A stretch of DNA of 47,432 nucleotides from Dehalococcoidia bacterium. GTDB lineage: Bacteria; Chloroflexota; Dehalococcoidia; DSTF01; JACRBR01. The notes below the pieces were generated by a model. The model was not told where the DNA came from. It saw only the letters and a list, made by a program, of their open reading frames with translations, and did not search any database. The stretch lies in NCBI GenBank assembly GCA_021731085.1, contig JAKFYB010000024.1:1-47432 (forward strand), written 5' to 3'. Below are positions 32,583 through 40,255 of this stretch, in pieces. Both the position numbers and the translations under genes were made by a program. Every line of letters begins with the position of its first letter. Within the stretch, counting starts at the first letter, position 1.

Positions 32583-33385
32583 CGAACCGCATCGACGAGC
32601 GATTTGCGCTGATGAAGGCGGAAGGCCGGATCGGCTTCATGCCGTTCTTGACGGTGGGGTTTCCGGACCTGGAGACGAGCGTCCGTCTGGTGAAGGCGAT
32701 GGTCGATGCGGGGGCGGACGGGATCGAGCTTGGCATTCCGTTCAGCGACCCGCTCGCGGATGGCCCAACGATCCAGCGGTCGTCGTACGCGGCGCTGCAG
32801 GCGGGTACGACCCCGGAGCACGTGCTGGAAGCTGTGCGGCGGCTGCGGGCTGACGGAGTTGCCGTTCCGCTGATTCTTATGGGATACTTGAACACCTTCC
32901 TCGCCTGTGGCGAGGATCGTTTTATCTCGGACGCGGCTGCGGCCGGCGCCGACGGGCTGATCATCGTCGATCTGCCGCCGGAGGAGTCGGACGAGACGCG
33001 GGCGACATGCACGGCGACAGGGCTGCACCTGATCTTCCTCGCATCGCCGACATCGGACGAGCAGCGGCTCGACGAGATTGTTTCGAGGGCGTCGGGGTTC
33101 GTCTACTGCGTCGGGCAGGTGGGCGTGACCGGCGCGAGAGCGGAGCTATCGCAGGAACTGCCGGACTTCATCCGGCGCCTGCGGGCGAAGACGAACCTGC
33201 CGCTAGCGGTTGGGTTCGGAATCTCGAAGCGCGAGCATGTCGTCGCGCTGGAGGGATTGGCCGACGCGGCGATTGTGGGCGCGGCGGTAGTCGAGACTGT
33301 GGAGAACGCTCCTCCAGAGGAGCGGGAACAACGGATCAGGGATTATGTTGAGGTGCTCACCGGCCGTACGGAGCCAGGCACGTAA
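32579..33385 (+). CDS. trpA: tryptophan synthase alpha subunit
   Basis: 268 residues. Splits indole-3-glycerol phosphate to indole, which is passed to TrpB. The start ATG overlaps the CPBP stop by four bases; the open frame upstream is inside the CPBP gene. Conserved marks are F-L-T-V-G-F-P-D near residue 23, G-I-E-L-G-I-P-F-S-D-P-L-A-D-G-P near 48-63 (catalytic E and D), I-L-M-G-Y-L-N, D-L-P-P-E-E, V-G-Q-V-G-V-T-G-A-R and L-P-L-A-V-G-F-G-I for phosphate binding. TrpB and the other trp genes are not in the window. It is followed by aroH and DAHP synthase genes. Confidence 0.96.
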   Translation: MTNRIDERFALMKAEGRIGFMPFLTVGFPDLETSVRLVKAMVDAGADGIELGIPFSDPLADGPTIQRSSYAALQAGTTPEHVLEAVRRLRADGVAVPLILMGYLNTFLACGEDRFISDAAAAGADGLIIVDLPPEESDETRATCTATGLHLIFLASPTSDEQRLDEIVSRASGFVYCVGQVGVTGARAELSQELPDFIRRLRAKTNLPLAVGFGISKREHVVALEGLADAAIVGAAVVETVENAPPEEREQRIRDYVEVLTGRTEPGT

Positions 33386-33512
33386 CGCCCAAGGGAGCGC
33401 ATCGCGTCTTCCCGGCTGCTCGTGGTACTCCGCGGCCGGCGGATTTGGGCCGTATAGCTAGCGGTCGGCCGCGCGGACGGCCATCGGTACTGAGCTGACG
33501 GCGGAGCACCAA

Positions 33513-33902
33513 ATGAGTAACAACGACCCCATCCGGCTGCGCGGCATACGCGGCGCAACGACAGTCGAGAACAACGAACGCGACGAGATCCTCGAAGCGA
33601 CCTCCGAACTCATGACCGCCCTCATGGAAGCCAACGAGCTTCATGTCGATGACGTTGCCAGCGTCTTCTTCTCGGCAACGCAGGACATCAACGCCGAATT
33701 CCCCGCGCTAGCCGCCCGCCACCTGGGGTGGTCACACGTTGCGCTGACGTGCATGCAAGAGATGTATGTGCCGGGCAGTCTGCCGATGTGCATACGAGTC
33801 CTCATGCATGTGAACACGGCGAAGCGTCAGGACGAAGTAGAGTTCGTCTACCAGCGAGGAGCCAAGGCGCTGCGACCTGACCTCGTGAAAGATGAGGCTT
33901 GA
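33513..33902 (+). CDS. aroH: chorismate mutase, AroH type
   Basis: 129 residues, the size of the trimeric Bacillus-type AroH. Converts chorismate to prephenate. Marks are I-R-L-R-G-I-R-G-A-T near residue 10 with the active-site arginine, T-A-L-M-E-A-N, F-S-A-T-Q-D near 55, P-M-C-I-R-V-L near 90 (second arginine) and V-Y-Q-R-G-A-K-A-L-R-P-D-L near 113. ATG 33513 has only a weak ribosome site (CGGCGGAGCACCAA upstream, GGAG eight bases away). It lies 127 bases after trpA and 123 bases before the DAHP synthase gene, probably in the same operon. Its product feeds tyrA (leftward block). Confidence 0.95.
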   Translation: MSNNDPIRLRGIRGATTVENNERDEILEATSELMTALMEANELHVDDVASVFFSATQDINAEFPALAARHLGWSHVALTCMQEMYVPGSLPMCIRVLMHVNTAKRQDEVEFVYQRGAKALRPDLVKDEA

Positions 33903-34025
33903 TCCACCAAGGGCCACGAAGAAGGCGAAGGGGAAGGTCTCTCCACGGCGACTCTTGACGAACGCACCACCCCCGGCAACGCGCCCGAAGCGCGTACCGA
34001 ATGAAACGCTAGAGGAGGCAACACG

Positions 34026-35063
34026 ATGATGGTAATTATGAAGCCGGGCCATAGCCCGCAGGAATTCGACGCGGTGATGGCGCGCATTCGCGAAGTGGGG
34101 CTCGATGGCCACCCTATCGTGGGCGTCGAGCGAACGGTGATCGGCGTGGTTGGTCTCGATCGCGAGCACCCGGAGCTGGCCGACGACCTCGAGGTGATGG
34201 ACGGCGTCGAAAGCACGGTGCCGATCAGCTCGCCGTTCAAGCTGTGTAGCCGGGAGTTCCGCAAGCACGACACGATTGTCGACGTGCGCGGTGTGAAGGT
34301 TGGCGAGGGTACGGTGACCGTGATCGCCGGGCCGTGCGCGGTCGAGAGCCCTGAGCAGGTGATGCTGGCGGCACATGCAGTGAAGGCTCGCGGTGCGTCG
34401 ATGCTGCGGGGCGGGGCGTTCAAGCCGCGGACATCCCCGTACAGCTTCCGCGGGATGGAGGTCGAAGGACTGAAGATCCTGGCGGCGGCGCGCGACGAGA
34501 CGGGGCTGCCGGTCGTCACGGAAGTGATGTCGGAGCGGAGCGTCGATGCGGTCGCGCAGTACGCGGACGTGCTGCAGGTGGGGACGCGCAACGCACAAAA
34601 CTTCTTCCTGCTTGAAGAGGTCGCGCGCACGAACAAGCCGATCCTACTGAAGCGGGGCATGTCATCTTCGATGCAAGAGTGGCTGTTGGCGGCAGAGTAC
34701 ATTCTCGCGCAAGGCAACCCGAACGTGATCATGTGCGAGCGCGGGATCCGGACGTTCGAGACGGCGGCGCGGAACACGATGGACATCAACGCGGTGCCCC
34801 TTATCAAGGAGCTTTCGCACCTGCCGATCGTCGCCGACCCGAGCCATGGCACCGGAAAGCGGCGACTCGTCGAACCGGTGGCGTTGGGGATGGTGGCAGC
34901 GGGCGCGGACGGGTTGATCTTGGAAGTGCATCCGAGCCCGGACCACGCGCTGAGCGACGGCGCGCAGTCGCTGGACTTCGACATGTTCGAGAGCGTGATG
35001 GGGAACGTAGCGAAGGTAGCGGCGGCGGTTGGGAAGAGGATCGAGAGTTCGGTCCCGGCCTAA
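34026..35063 (+). CDS. aroF: 3-deoxy-7-phosphoheptulonate (DAHP) synthase with ferredoxin-like N-domain
   Basis: 345 residues. First step of aromatic synthesis, from PEP and erythrose 4-phosphate. The N-terminal 85 residues are the ferredoxin-like regulatory domain of type I-beta enzymes such as that of Thermotoga. The barrel has A-G-P-C-A-V-E-S near residue 100 (metal Cys), L-R-G-G-A-F-K-P-R-T-S-P-Y near 130, D-V-L-Q-V-G-T-R-N, K-P-I-L-L-K-R-G, C-E-R-G-I-R-T and A-D-P-S-H-G-T-G. ATG 34026 is preceded by GAGGAGGCAAC; ATG 34029 is next to it. A three-codon frame (34001-34012) ends just before the ribosome site. Followed by a strong terminator. Confidence 0.96.
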   Translation: MMVIMKPGHSPQEFDAVMARIREVGLDGHPIVGVERTVIGVVGLDREHPELADDLEVMDGVESTVPISSPFKLCSREFRKHDTIVDVRGVKVGEGTVTVIAGPCAVESPEQVMLAAHAVKARGASMLRGGAFKPRTSPYSFRGMEVEGLKILAAARDETGLPVVTEVMSERSVDAVAQYADVLQVGTRNAQNFFLLEEVARTNKPILLKRGMSSSMQEWLLAAEYILAQGNPNVIMCERGIRTFETAARNTMDINAVPLIKELSHLPIVADPSHGTGKRRLVEPVALGMVAAGADGLILEVHPSPDHALSDGAQSLDFDMFESVMGNVAKVAAAVGKRIESSVPA

Positions 35064-35089
35064 CGCCATAGTGCGAGCAACACTACGGA

Positions 35090-35123
35090 GACGGGCGGCC
35101 CTAAGCCGCCCGTCTTTGCGTTT
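35090..35123 (+). terminator. intrinsic terminator after DAHP synthase
   Basis: GACGGGCGGC / GCCGCCCGTC, a perfect 10-base stem with a 5-base loop CCTAA, followed by TTTGCGTTT. It closes the trpA-aroH-aroF unit. Confidence 0.85.
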
Positions 35124-35201
35124 CGACGCGTGTTGGGGAGAACCCGCATGACGGAGATTGTGCGCGGCGGTCGATGATTCTCCGTACAGGAGAAATCGAC
35201 G

Positions 35202-35993
35202 ATGACGGCGATGCCACTACCGGCCCCCGACCAGCGCGCGCTTTGTCCGGATCTTGAGCTTCAAGACGCGAAAGGCGCCACCGTGCGGCTCTCATCGCTT
35301 TGGGCAACTGGGCCGCTGGCGCTGGCGATTCTGCCGGCGTTCGGAACGGAGATGTGCGCTGACAATGCGGCGCAGCTTCGTGACAACGACGATGCCTTCG
35401 TTGAGGCCGGCGGCACTCTCGCGGCAATCGTCGATGCTTCGCCGGCGGATGGTACGGCCTTCGCGGCGGAGTGGAACCTCGCGTACACGCTACTATGCGA
35501 TGCGGGCGGCCAGGCGAGCGCAGCGTTTGGCCTGAGTGGCGACGGGTTCGGGAAGACGCTGCCGGCGAGCTTCATCATCAACACGTACGGGCGCATCACG
35601 CACGAGCATCGCGCCGCATCACCGTACGGGTACGCGGCGGCGTGGGAACTGGTAGACGAGATCAGCGAGATCACCGGGCGCAAGGTGGAGCGGCCGGAGT
35701 TGCCCCTGAACTTCGCGGGCGCGACCACGGCGGGGCTGTCTTCGCCGCTGGGCGGTCTAAGGGCTGATGCGCCGACCTCCGTTCGTGGTGGGGCGTGGTC
35801 TTGTGTTCGCTGCGGCGTCGGTCCGTGCGAGCTTAACGATGTGGCGACAGCCAGCGGGTTGTGGTCGCGCATCTTCAATCTGCAGAACCGGCGGTTCGTG
35901 GCCGTGTCGTGCATGGGGTGTGGGTATACGGAGCTGTACCGGCGGAACTCTACAGCGATTATGAACATCATCGACTTCCTGGGGAATGGGTAG
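35202..35993 (+). CDS. redoxin (AhpC/TSA-like) fused to a zinc ribbon
   Basis: 263 residues. The first 165 residues are a thioredoxin-fold redoxin: L-A-I-L-P-A-F-G-T-E-M-C52 holds the probable peroxidatic cysteine, C99 in L-L-C-D-A is a possible partner, and S-F-I-I-N-T-Y-G-R-I is the last strand with the cis-proline neighbourhood. After a linker of about 35 residues, C201-x-x-C204 and C237-x-x-C240 form a zinc ribbon with I-F-N-L-Q-N-R-R-F and G-Y-T-E-L-Y, the pattern of the DUF2082-type nucleic-acid-binding zinc-ribbon proteins. The fusion is unusual; the ribbon may be a redox sensor or target module. GGAG lies near the start. The next gene is convergent, behind a strong terminator. Confidence 0.8.
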   Translation: MTAMPLPAPDQRALCPDLELQDAKGATVRLSSLWATGPLALAILPAFGTEMCADNAAQLRDNDDAFVEAGGTLAAIVDASPADGTAFAAEWNLAYTLLCDAGGQASAAFGLSGDGFGKTLPASFIINTYGRITHEHRAASPYGYAAAWELVDEISEITGRKVERPELPLNFAGATTAGLSSPLGGLRADAPTSVRGGAWSCVRCGVGPCELNDVATASGLWSRIFNLQNRRFVAVSCMGCGYTELYRRNSTAIMNIIDFLGNG

Positions 35994-36009
35994 CTCACCA
36001 ATGTAGACG

Positions 36010-36047
36010 GCAGGAAGGCCGCGAATGTCGCGGCCTTCCTGCTATTT
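36010..36047. terminator. strong intrinsic terminator between convergent genes
   Basis: GCAGGAAGGCCGCGA / TCGCGGCCTTCCTGC, a perfect 15-base stem with loop ATG, followed by TATTTC. It ends the redoxin gene (stop at 35993). On the other strand no matching T run is seen, so it may act in one direction. Confidence 0.88.
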
Positions 36048-36090
36048 CTGACGGCGGGGCGCAGCTAAAGCTACGCAGCTACTTCCCCTC

Positions 36091-37239
36091 CTATGCGGGG
36101 ACGGCGACGCGTTCGCGGGCTTCCCGCAGGCGCTGGCCGGCGATCTGGTACGAGATCGGCGCGGACGGCGGGTGAAACTTCGCGGCGCGGACGTCGCGGG
36201 CGAGGCGCTCTAGCGGCGACTTACGGAAGTACGCGCGGCCACCGGCGATCTCGACGGCCTTGTCTACGACGATCGCTGCCTGTGCGATGACAGCGTCCTT
36301 CATCATGAGGGCGGTAGGGATCGCGGACTGTATATCCGTTGGCGGCGTGTTGATTTCGCGGACGACCTGGTCGCGGACGCTGCGCGCTGTCAGGAACGCC
36401 GTCTCCATCTCGCCGATGAGCATGTTGGTCAGCACGTCATCGCGGTTGGCGCTGTTGATGCCGGTGCCGATCGCCTTGTAGGCCTCTTCTCGCGCTTCCT
36501 CGGCGATGCCGATGTAGACGCTGGACATGAGCGACGCGAACCAGCGGTTGACGTTGGCGAAGAGCGGCGTGCGCATCGGCTCGCCGGCCGGGAGGCGCGC
36601 GCCGATCGCCGTTTCCGGCAGCTCGACGTTCTCGATGATGAGGTCGTGACTGGCAGTGGCCCGCATGCCGGTCGTGTCCCACGTCTCAGCGATGCTGATG
36701 CCGGGCGTCGACTTCGGTGCGCCGAAGAGCAGCGTCTCCCCTGTTTCTGTGTCGCGAGCGAGAAAGCGGAAGACGTCCGCGCCGGGCGCTTGCGAGCAGA
36801 AGAATTTACGGCCGTTGATCACATAGCCGCCGTTCTTACGGTCGGCCGTTGTCGAGGGTGTCCACTCGCCGTTGACAATGGCTTCGGCGCCGTTGGAGGC
36901 GATGACGATGCCATCGGCGGCGATGCGGCGCAGGAGTGGCTCGACGGCTGCATTGCCGCCGCGGAAGCCATCCGCTGTCGTGCCTACCTGGAACAGGTGC
37001 ATGTTCACGGCGAGGGCGGTCGACGCGCAGCCGCGAGCCAGCGCCTGTTGGGCCTTCGCCATCGTCGCGAGGTCGGCGCCCATGCCGCCTAGCTCCTCAG
37101 GCACGGGCGCGGCGAGGTAACCGGCGGCGCGCATGTCGGCGTAGTTCTGCTCGGGGAAGGCGCCGGTCTTATCGTAGTCCGCCGCACGGGGGCGGAACTG
37201 GTCTGCGAGCTTGGTCGCGGCTTCGATTGCGTTCGTCAT
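36091..37239 (-). CDS. acyl-CoA dehydrogenase family protein
   Basis: 382 residues, a normal length. ATG 37239 has AAGGAGA eight bases upstream; a longer frame exists but has no family similarity. It has the three-domain acyl-CoA dehydrogenase layout: an N-terminal helical part (A-A-P-V-P-E-E-L-G-G-M-G near 46), the flavin region (N-G-R-K-F-F-C-S-Q near 150, and W-D-T-T-G-M-R-A-T-A-S-H near 190) and the C-terminal helices (I-A-G-G-R-A-Y-F-R-K-S-P-L-E-R near 335). The catalytic glutamate of classic enzymes is not obvious, and the sequence resembles the desulfurisation and hydroxylase-type relatives (DszC/HpaH-like). Such flavoproteins may act as monooxygenases. Substrate unknown. Confidence 0.85.
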   Translation of the reverse strand: MTNAIEAATKLADQFRPRAADYDKTGAFPEQNYADMRAAGYLAAPVPEELGGMGADLATMAKAQQALARGCASTALAVNMHLFQVGTTADGFRGGNAAVEPLLRRIAADGIVIASNGAEAIVNGEWTPSTTADRKNGGYVINGRKFFCSQAPGADVFRFLARDTETGETLLFGAPKSTPGISIAETWDTTGMRATASHDLIIENVELPETAIGARLPAGEPMRTPLFANVNRWFASLMSSVYIGIAEEAREEAYKAIGTGINSANRDDVLTNMLIGEMETAFLTARSVRDQVVREINTPPTDIQSAIPTALMMKDAVIAQAAIVVDKAVEIAGGRAYFRKSPLERLARDVRAAKFHPPSAPISYQIAGQRLREARERVAVPA

Positions 37240-37344
37240 GGTGGGTCTCCTTTCGTCCTCCGTGCAGTTATACGCCGGTGGCCGGGGAATGGTAGTGAAT
37301 GCGTTCACAGGGCGTGCCTTGGCCGTCCCGAACGGCCACGAAAA

Positions 37345-37368
37345 CACAGAGTCACAGAGGCACAGAGG
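37345..37368. repeat. three copies of an 8-base tandem repeat, CACAGAGG type
   Basis: CACAGAGT, CACAGAGG, CACAGAGG in a row, in the 266-base gap between the acyl-CoA dehydrogenase start and the deacetylase start. A hairpin GGCCGT/ACGGCC lies just before it (37321-37337). No gene is seen in the gap, which must hold two divergent promoters. Confidence 0.6.
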
Positions 37369-37505
37369 TTTGGCAGGAACCTCGGTGAGGCTCTGTTGGC
37401 GCTATCGCACGTGTGCTTCCCTGACCGGAGACGGCGCCTGAGTGCCGGTCCTCCGCTCGCGCGAGGGTTGGTGGCGGGCGTACACTCCGACTCGGAGAGT
37501 TGACT

Positions 37506-38321
37506 ATGGCTGTAAAGACTGCGAAACGGCCGCTGCTGGTGCGACCGAAGAAGGCTGATCCGATCGAGGCGAAGTGGCGCACGTACGGGAGCGCGCTTGT
37601 GATCACGGCGCATCCGGACGACGCGGAATTCCTGTGCGCGGGGACGATCGCGAAGCTGTGCGACCTCGGAATGGATGTGACGCTGTGCGTCGCGACGAGC
37701 GGCGACAAGGGCACGCGGGATGTAACGATTCGCCGGCAGGAGCTGGCAGCGATGCGCGAGGAAGAGACGCGTCACGCGGCGAAAGTGCTGGGCGTCAAGC
37801 GCTGCCTGTTCTGGGGGATGCCGGACGGCTTTCTTGTCGAGGACCACGAGCTGCGCGGAATGGTCGTGAAGTTGATCCGGCAGATGAAGCCGGACCTGAT
37901 CATCACGTGGGAGGGATTTCGCGCTGGGTTCAACCACACCGACCATCGCGCGATTGGTCGGGCGGTGCGCGACGCACTCTATCCGGCGGCTCACGACCCG
38001 CACTATCACGCCGAGCTTGCGGCGGAGGGTATCGGGCCACACCGGACGGCGGAGCTGCTCTTAGCCGGCGCAGCGGAGCCGGACTATCACGTCGACATCG
38101 GGCCATATCTCGAACAGAAGGCGGAGGCGATCGCCGCTCACGCGAGCCAGGTAGACAATCGCACGAAGGAAGAGATCCTCAAGACCTGGTTCTCGCCGCA
38201 ACGGCGCAATCGTGCGCGGCGCAAGATCACCGGCTACGACCACGCGGAGTCGTTTCAGCGCGTTGAGTTTCGGCGGCCGGATGGTGCGCCGGGTACGCCC
38301 GCGGCTCGAAAGCGGAAGTAG
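37506..38321 (+). CDS. PIG-L family deacetylase
   Basis: 271 residues. Zinc-dependent deacetylase of the LmbE/PIG-L/MshB family. The zinc motif A-H-P-D-D-A-E-F is near residue 36, the partner histidine is in F-N-H-T-D-H-R-A near 142, and D-V-T-L-C-V-A-T-S-G-D-K-G and R-R-Q-E-L complete the fold. Members remove acetyl groups from N-acetylglucosamine-type compounds, as in mycothiol and bacillithiol synthesis. GGAG lies eight bases before ATG 37506; the TTG at 37500 is an upstream alternative. The C-terminal 20 residues are basic. No partner glycosyltransferase is near, so the substrate is open. Confidence 0.9.
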   Translation: MAVKTAKRPLLVRPKKADPIEAKWRTYGSALVITAHPDDAEFLCAGTIAKLCDLGMDVTLCVATSGDKGTRDVTIRRQELAAMREEETRHAAKVLGVKRCLFWGMPDGFLVEDHELRGMVVKLIRQMKPDLIITWEGFRAGFNHTDHRAIGRAVRDALYPAAHDPHYHAELAAEGIGPHRTAELLLAGAAEPDYHVDIGPYLEQKAEAIAAHASQVDNRTKEEILKTWFSPQRRNRARRKITGYDHAESFQRVEFRRPDGAPGTPAARKRK

Positions 38322-38349
38322 CGCCTTCTGCGATCATCGGCCGCACGAG

Positions 38350-38368
38350 GACGGGGCCCTTGCCCGTC
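38350..38368. terminator. hairpin between convergent genes
   Basis: GACGGG / CCCGTC with a 7-base loop, between the deacetylase stop (38321) and the end of apt (38370, leftward). Six pairs and no T run, so weak. Confidence 0.45.
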
Positions 38369-38369
38369 G

Positions 38370-38885
38370 CTAGTCGTAGGCGATGATTGTGTCCACTGCG
38401 TGGCCCTCGAGGAGCGCGCGACCCTTTAGTCCTTCCAGCTCAATGAGGAATTGCAGGCCGACGACTTCGGCGCCCAGCATCTCGACCAATTGGCAGGCCG
38501 CCCGTGCGGTGCCCCCAGTGGCGAGCAGGTCATCAACGATGATGGCGCGCTGTCCGCGTTCTAGCGCGTCGGCGTGGATATCCAGCTGACCCTGGCTGTA
38601 CTCGAGCGTGTACTCCATCGACATGCGGGCGGCGGGGAGCTTGCCGGGCTTGCGGATCGGCACGAACGGTAGGCCGAGTCGGGCTGCGATCGGCGTTCCG
38701 AAGAGGAAGCCTCTGGATTCGATCGCGGCTAGCGCGTCAGGACGCCGCGCTTCTATGCGCGATGTCATCTCATCGAGGGCGAACTTAAGGGCGGCGGGGT
38801 CGGACAACAGCGGCGTGATGTCGCGGAAGAGGATGCCGGGTATGGGGAAGTCGGGCACGTCGCGGATGTACTGCTTGAGATCCAT
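38370..38885 (-). CDS. apt: adenine phosphoribosyltransferase
   Basis: 171 residues, the usual length. Salvages adenine to AMP with PRPP. The PRPP motif I-I-V-D-D-L-L-A-T-G-G-T-A lies near residues 119-131; F-P-I-P-G-I-L-F-R-D-I-T-P-L near 13-26 and I-E-S-R-G-F-L-F-G near 60 are diagnostic for Apt. ATG 38885 is the family N-terminus; the longer open frame to 39194 is not conserved. No ribosome site is seen at it, so a leaderless message or weak initiation is possible. Stands alone between the deacetylase and a lipoprotein gene. Confidence 0.95.
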   Translation of the reverse strand: MDLKQYIRDVPDFPIPGILFRDITPLLSDPAALKFALDEMTSRIEARRPDALAAIESRGFLFGTPIAARLGLPFVPIRKPGKLPAARMSMEYTLEYSQGQLDIHADALERGQRAIIVDDLLATGGTARAACQLVEMLGAEVVGLQFLIELEGLKGRALLEGHAVDTIIAYD

Positions 38886-39009
38886 TGCGGTGATCGTAGC
38901 GATGCACGAGGCGGCGCGATAGCGTTCGCCCATCCCTGAAATCTGGCTGTTGTTCAACAATCCTGTCCCGTGACTCTTGCACCGGCAAAGCCGAACCGCC
39001 GCAGCCGCA

Positions 39010-39038
39010 GGATCCACAGCGGAGGGCGGCTGTGATCC
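39010..39038. repeat. hairpin after the cohesin-like lipoprotein gene
   Basis: GGATCCACAGC and GCTGTGATCC pair with a single extra C bulged, around an 8-base loop. It is 13 bases beyond the leftward stop at 39052. Either a REP-type copy or a terminator; no T run. Confidence 0.45.
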
Positions 39039-39051
39039 ATCGCGCCGTGGC

Positions 39052-39624
39052 TTACTGCACCGTGATGCTGATCGGTTGGGATGTGACGGGGATGTCGGTG
39101 GCGTCGGGCATAGTGGCGCTGATGCCTTCGAGGGCGATCTGCGTTTGCCCTGCGGCGAGTACACGGAACTCGAGCACGGCGAGGTCGCCGTCACCTGAAG
39201 GGCCGGCTGGTTGGGCGCCGCCTGAGACGCAGAAATAGGTCGTCCGCTCCATGCGCGAGCGGCTGCATGTCGGGACGCGGCCGGTTGAACCCGCGAACGC
39301 GGCGTCGGTGATATTCACGAGTTCGAGCGCCGCTTCGTCGAACACAGGTGTGAACTGGAACGCCGCAAGGTTGGTGGCGCCGGTGATTCGCACTGTCACG
39401 AGCACGGGCGCGCCGACTGCCGCTGGCGCTGCTGGCGGGACAATCACGAGCGCTGCTGTCGGCGCAACGACGGTGGGCGTGGGCGGCGGTAGCGTGGGAA
39501 CGGCGGCGGTCGTCGTGGTTGCGACGGTCGGCGATGGCGTGGGTGCGTCGCCATCGTCGCCGCCGGTGCAGGCCGCTGGAGAGAGCGCGGCCGCGAAGAG
39601 ACAGATCGAGAGCAGCTGCTTCAT
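39052..39624 (-). CDS. lipoprotein with cohesin-like domain
   Basis: 190 residues. ATG 39624 begins a lipoprotein signal ending in L-S-P-A-A-C with T-G-G-D-D-G after it; a longer upstream frame overlaps the DinB gene out of phase. A Thr/Pro linker follows (T-P-S-P-T-V-A-T-T-T-T) to about residue 55. The rest is a cohesin-type beta sandwich: A-P-V-L-V-T-V-R-I-T-G-A-T-N-L-A-A-F-Q-F-T, then F-D-E-A-A-L-E-L-V-N-I-T and V-L-E-F-R-V-L-A-A-G. In this phylum such modules are often surface or dockerin-binding domains. Dockerin-like loops occur in the secreted hydrolase at 17868, though a link is only speculation. Confidence 0.8.
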   Translation of the reverse strand: MKQLLSICLFAAALSPAACTGGDDGDAPTPSPTVATTTTAAVPTLPPPTPTVVAPTAALVIVPPAAPAAVGAPVLVTVRITGATNLAAFQFTPVFDEAALELVNITDAAFAGSTGRVPTCSRSRMERTTYFCVSGGAQPAGPSGDGDLAVLEFRVLAAGQTQIALEGISATMPDATDIPVTSQPISITVQ

Positions 39625-39662
39625 GCTGGCACGATACCGGACGGATCGTGGGCGTTGATGCG

Positions 39663-40211
39663 TCAGCGGGGCGGGTTGATGCCCTTCGTGGCCATGCCGT
39701 CCTTCACCCACTGCCAATGCATGCGGCCGTGCACGGCGTTGGTGGCGATGACGCCGCCGATAGTGCCGTCGGCCCACGGCGCGCCGGGGAGTTTCTCGGC
39801 GAGCTGACCGTCGGTCAGATCGGCGAGGAGGGCGAGTGTTTCGGCGCGGGCTCTCTGGCCGAGAGCGATGATGTCGGGCAGGGGCTTCGCGCGGTGCTGG
39901 ACGACCCAGGATTCGGTCATCTCGTGCACGGTGGTCATGATCTGCTCCATGGTGCGCGGAGTGCCGTCGGCGTTCGTGCGGAGGCCGACGGGGTTGGGGT
40001 CGCCGTCGACATGCTTGCGGATCATGCGGACGAAGTTGTGCTCGATGCCGGAGAGATGGGCGAGGTGGTCCTTCGGCGACCAGAGGGTTGCTGTGTCGTG
40101 CTCGCTCGGCGTGACACCTGTGGTCAGCTGGTCGGCCGGGAGCATCGCGTAGGTTTCAATAAGCCACGCGCGGTCGCGGTTGAGTTGTGATTCGATTTCA
40201 GTACGGGTCAT
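39663..40211 (-). CDS. DinB-like four-helix bundle protein (ClbS/DfsB type)
   Basis: 182 residues, all helical. W-S-P-K-D-H-L-A-H-L near residue 45 carries the first metal histidine and N-A-V-H-G-R-M-H-W near 163-171 the others, the three-histidine site of DinB/MDMPI-type proteins. The arrangement R-x-x-L-I-x-x-Y near the start and the order of helices best match the ClbS/DfsB group, some of which protect against genotoxins, others of which are thiol transferases. ATG 40211 is the family start; no good ribosome site. Activity here is unknown. Confidence 0.82.
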   Translation of the reverse strand: MTRTEIESQLNRDRAWLIETYAMLPADQLTTGVTPSEHDTATLWSPKDHLAHLSGIEHNFVRMIRKHVDGDPNPVGLRTNADGTPRTMEQIMTTVHEMTESWVVQHRAKPLPDIIALGQRARAETLALLADLTDGQLAEKLPGAPWADGTIGGVIATNAVHGRMHWQWVKDGMATKGINPPR

Positions 40212-40234
40212 GGGCAGTCAGCTTTCAAGTTGCC

Positions 40235-40255
40235 AGCGGTCAGCGGTCAGCGGTC
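40235..40255. repeat. 7-base tandem repeat AGCGGTC, three copies
   Basis: AGCGGTC three times without a gap (40235-40241, 40242-40248, 40249-40255) then AGCG, in the divergent region between the DinB-like gene and the thioesterase gene. Its role is not evident. Confidence 0.65.

Noticed and set aside
33386-33512. Possible trp or aromatic attenuator or T-box before aroH.
   Set aside because: No leader peptide rich in Trp, Phe or Tyr codons and no T-box core sequence were seen.
33903-34002. Frame open for 32 codons after the aroH stop, as if read-through could extend the protein.
   Set aside because: Open stretches of this length are common at this GC level, and nothing conserved is encoded.
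34001-34012. Three-codon frame ATG AAA CGC TAG ending just before the DAHP synthase ribosome site.
   Set aside because: It might be a regulatory mini-frame, but it has no ribosome site of its own, and such short frames arise often by chance.
37345-37368. Could the CACAGAGG repeats be a CRISPR array?
   Set aside because: The unit is 8 bases with no spacers, and no cas gene is near.
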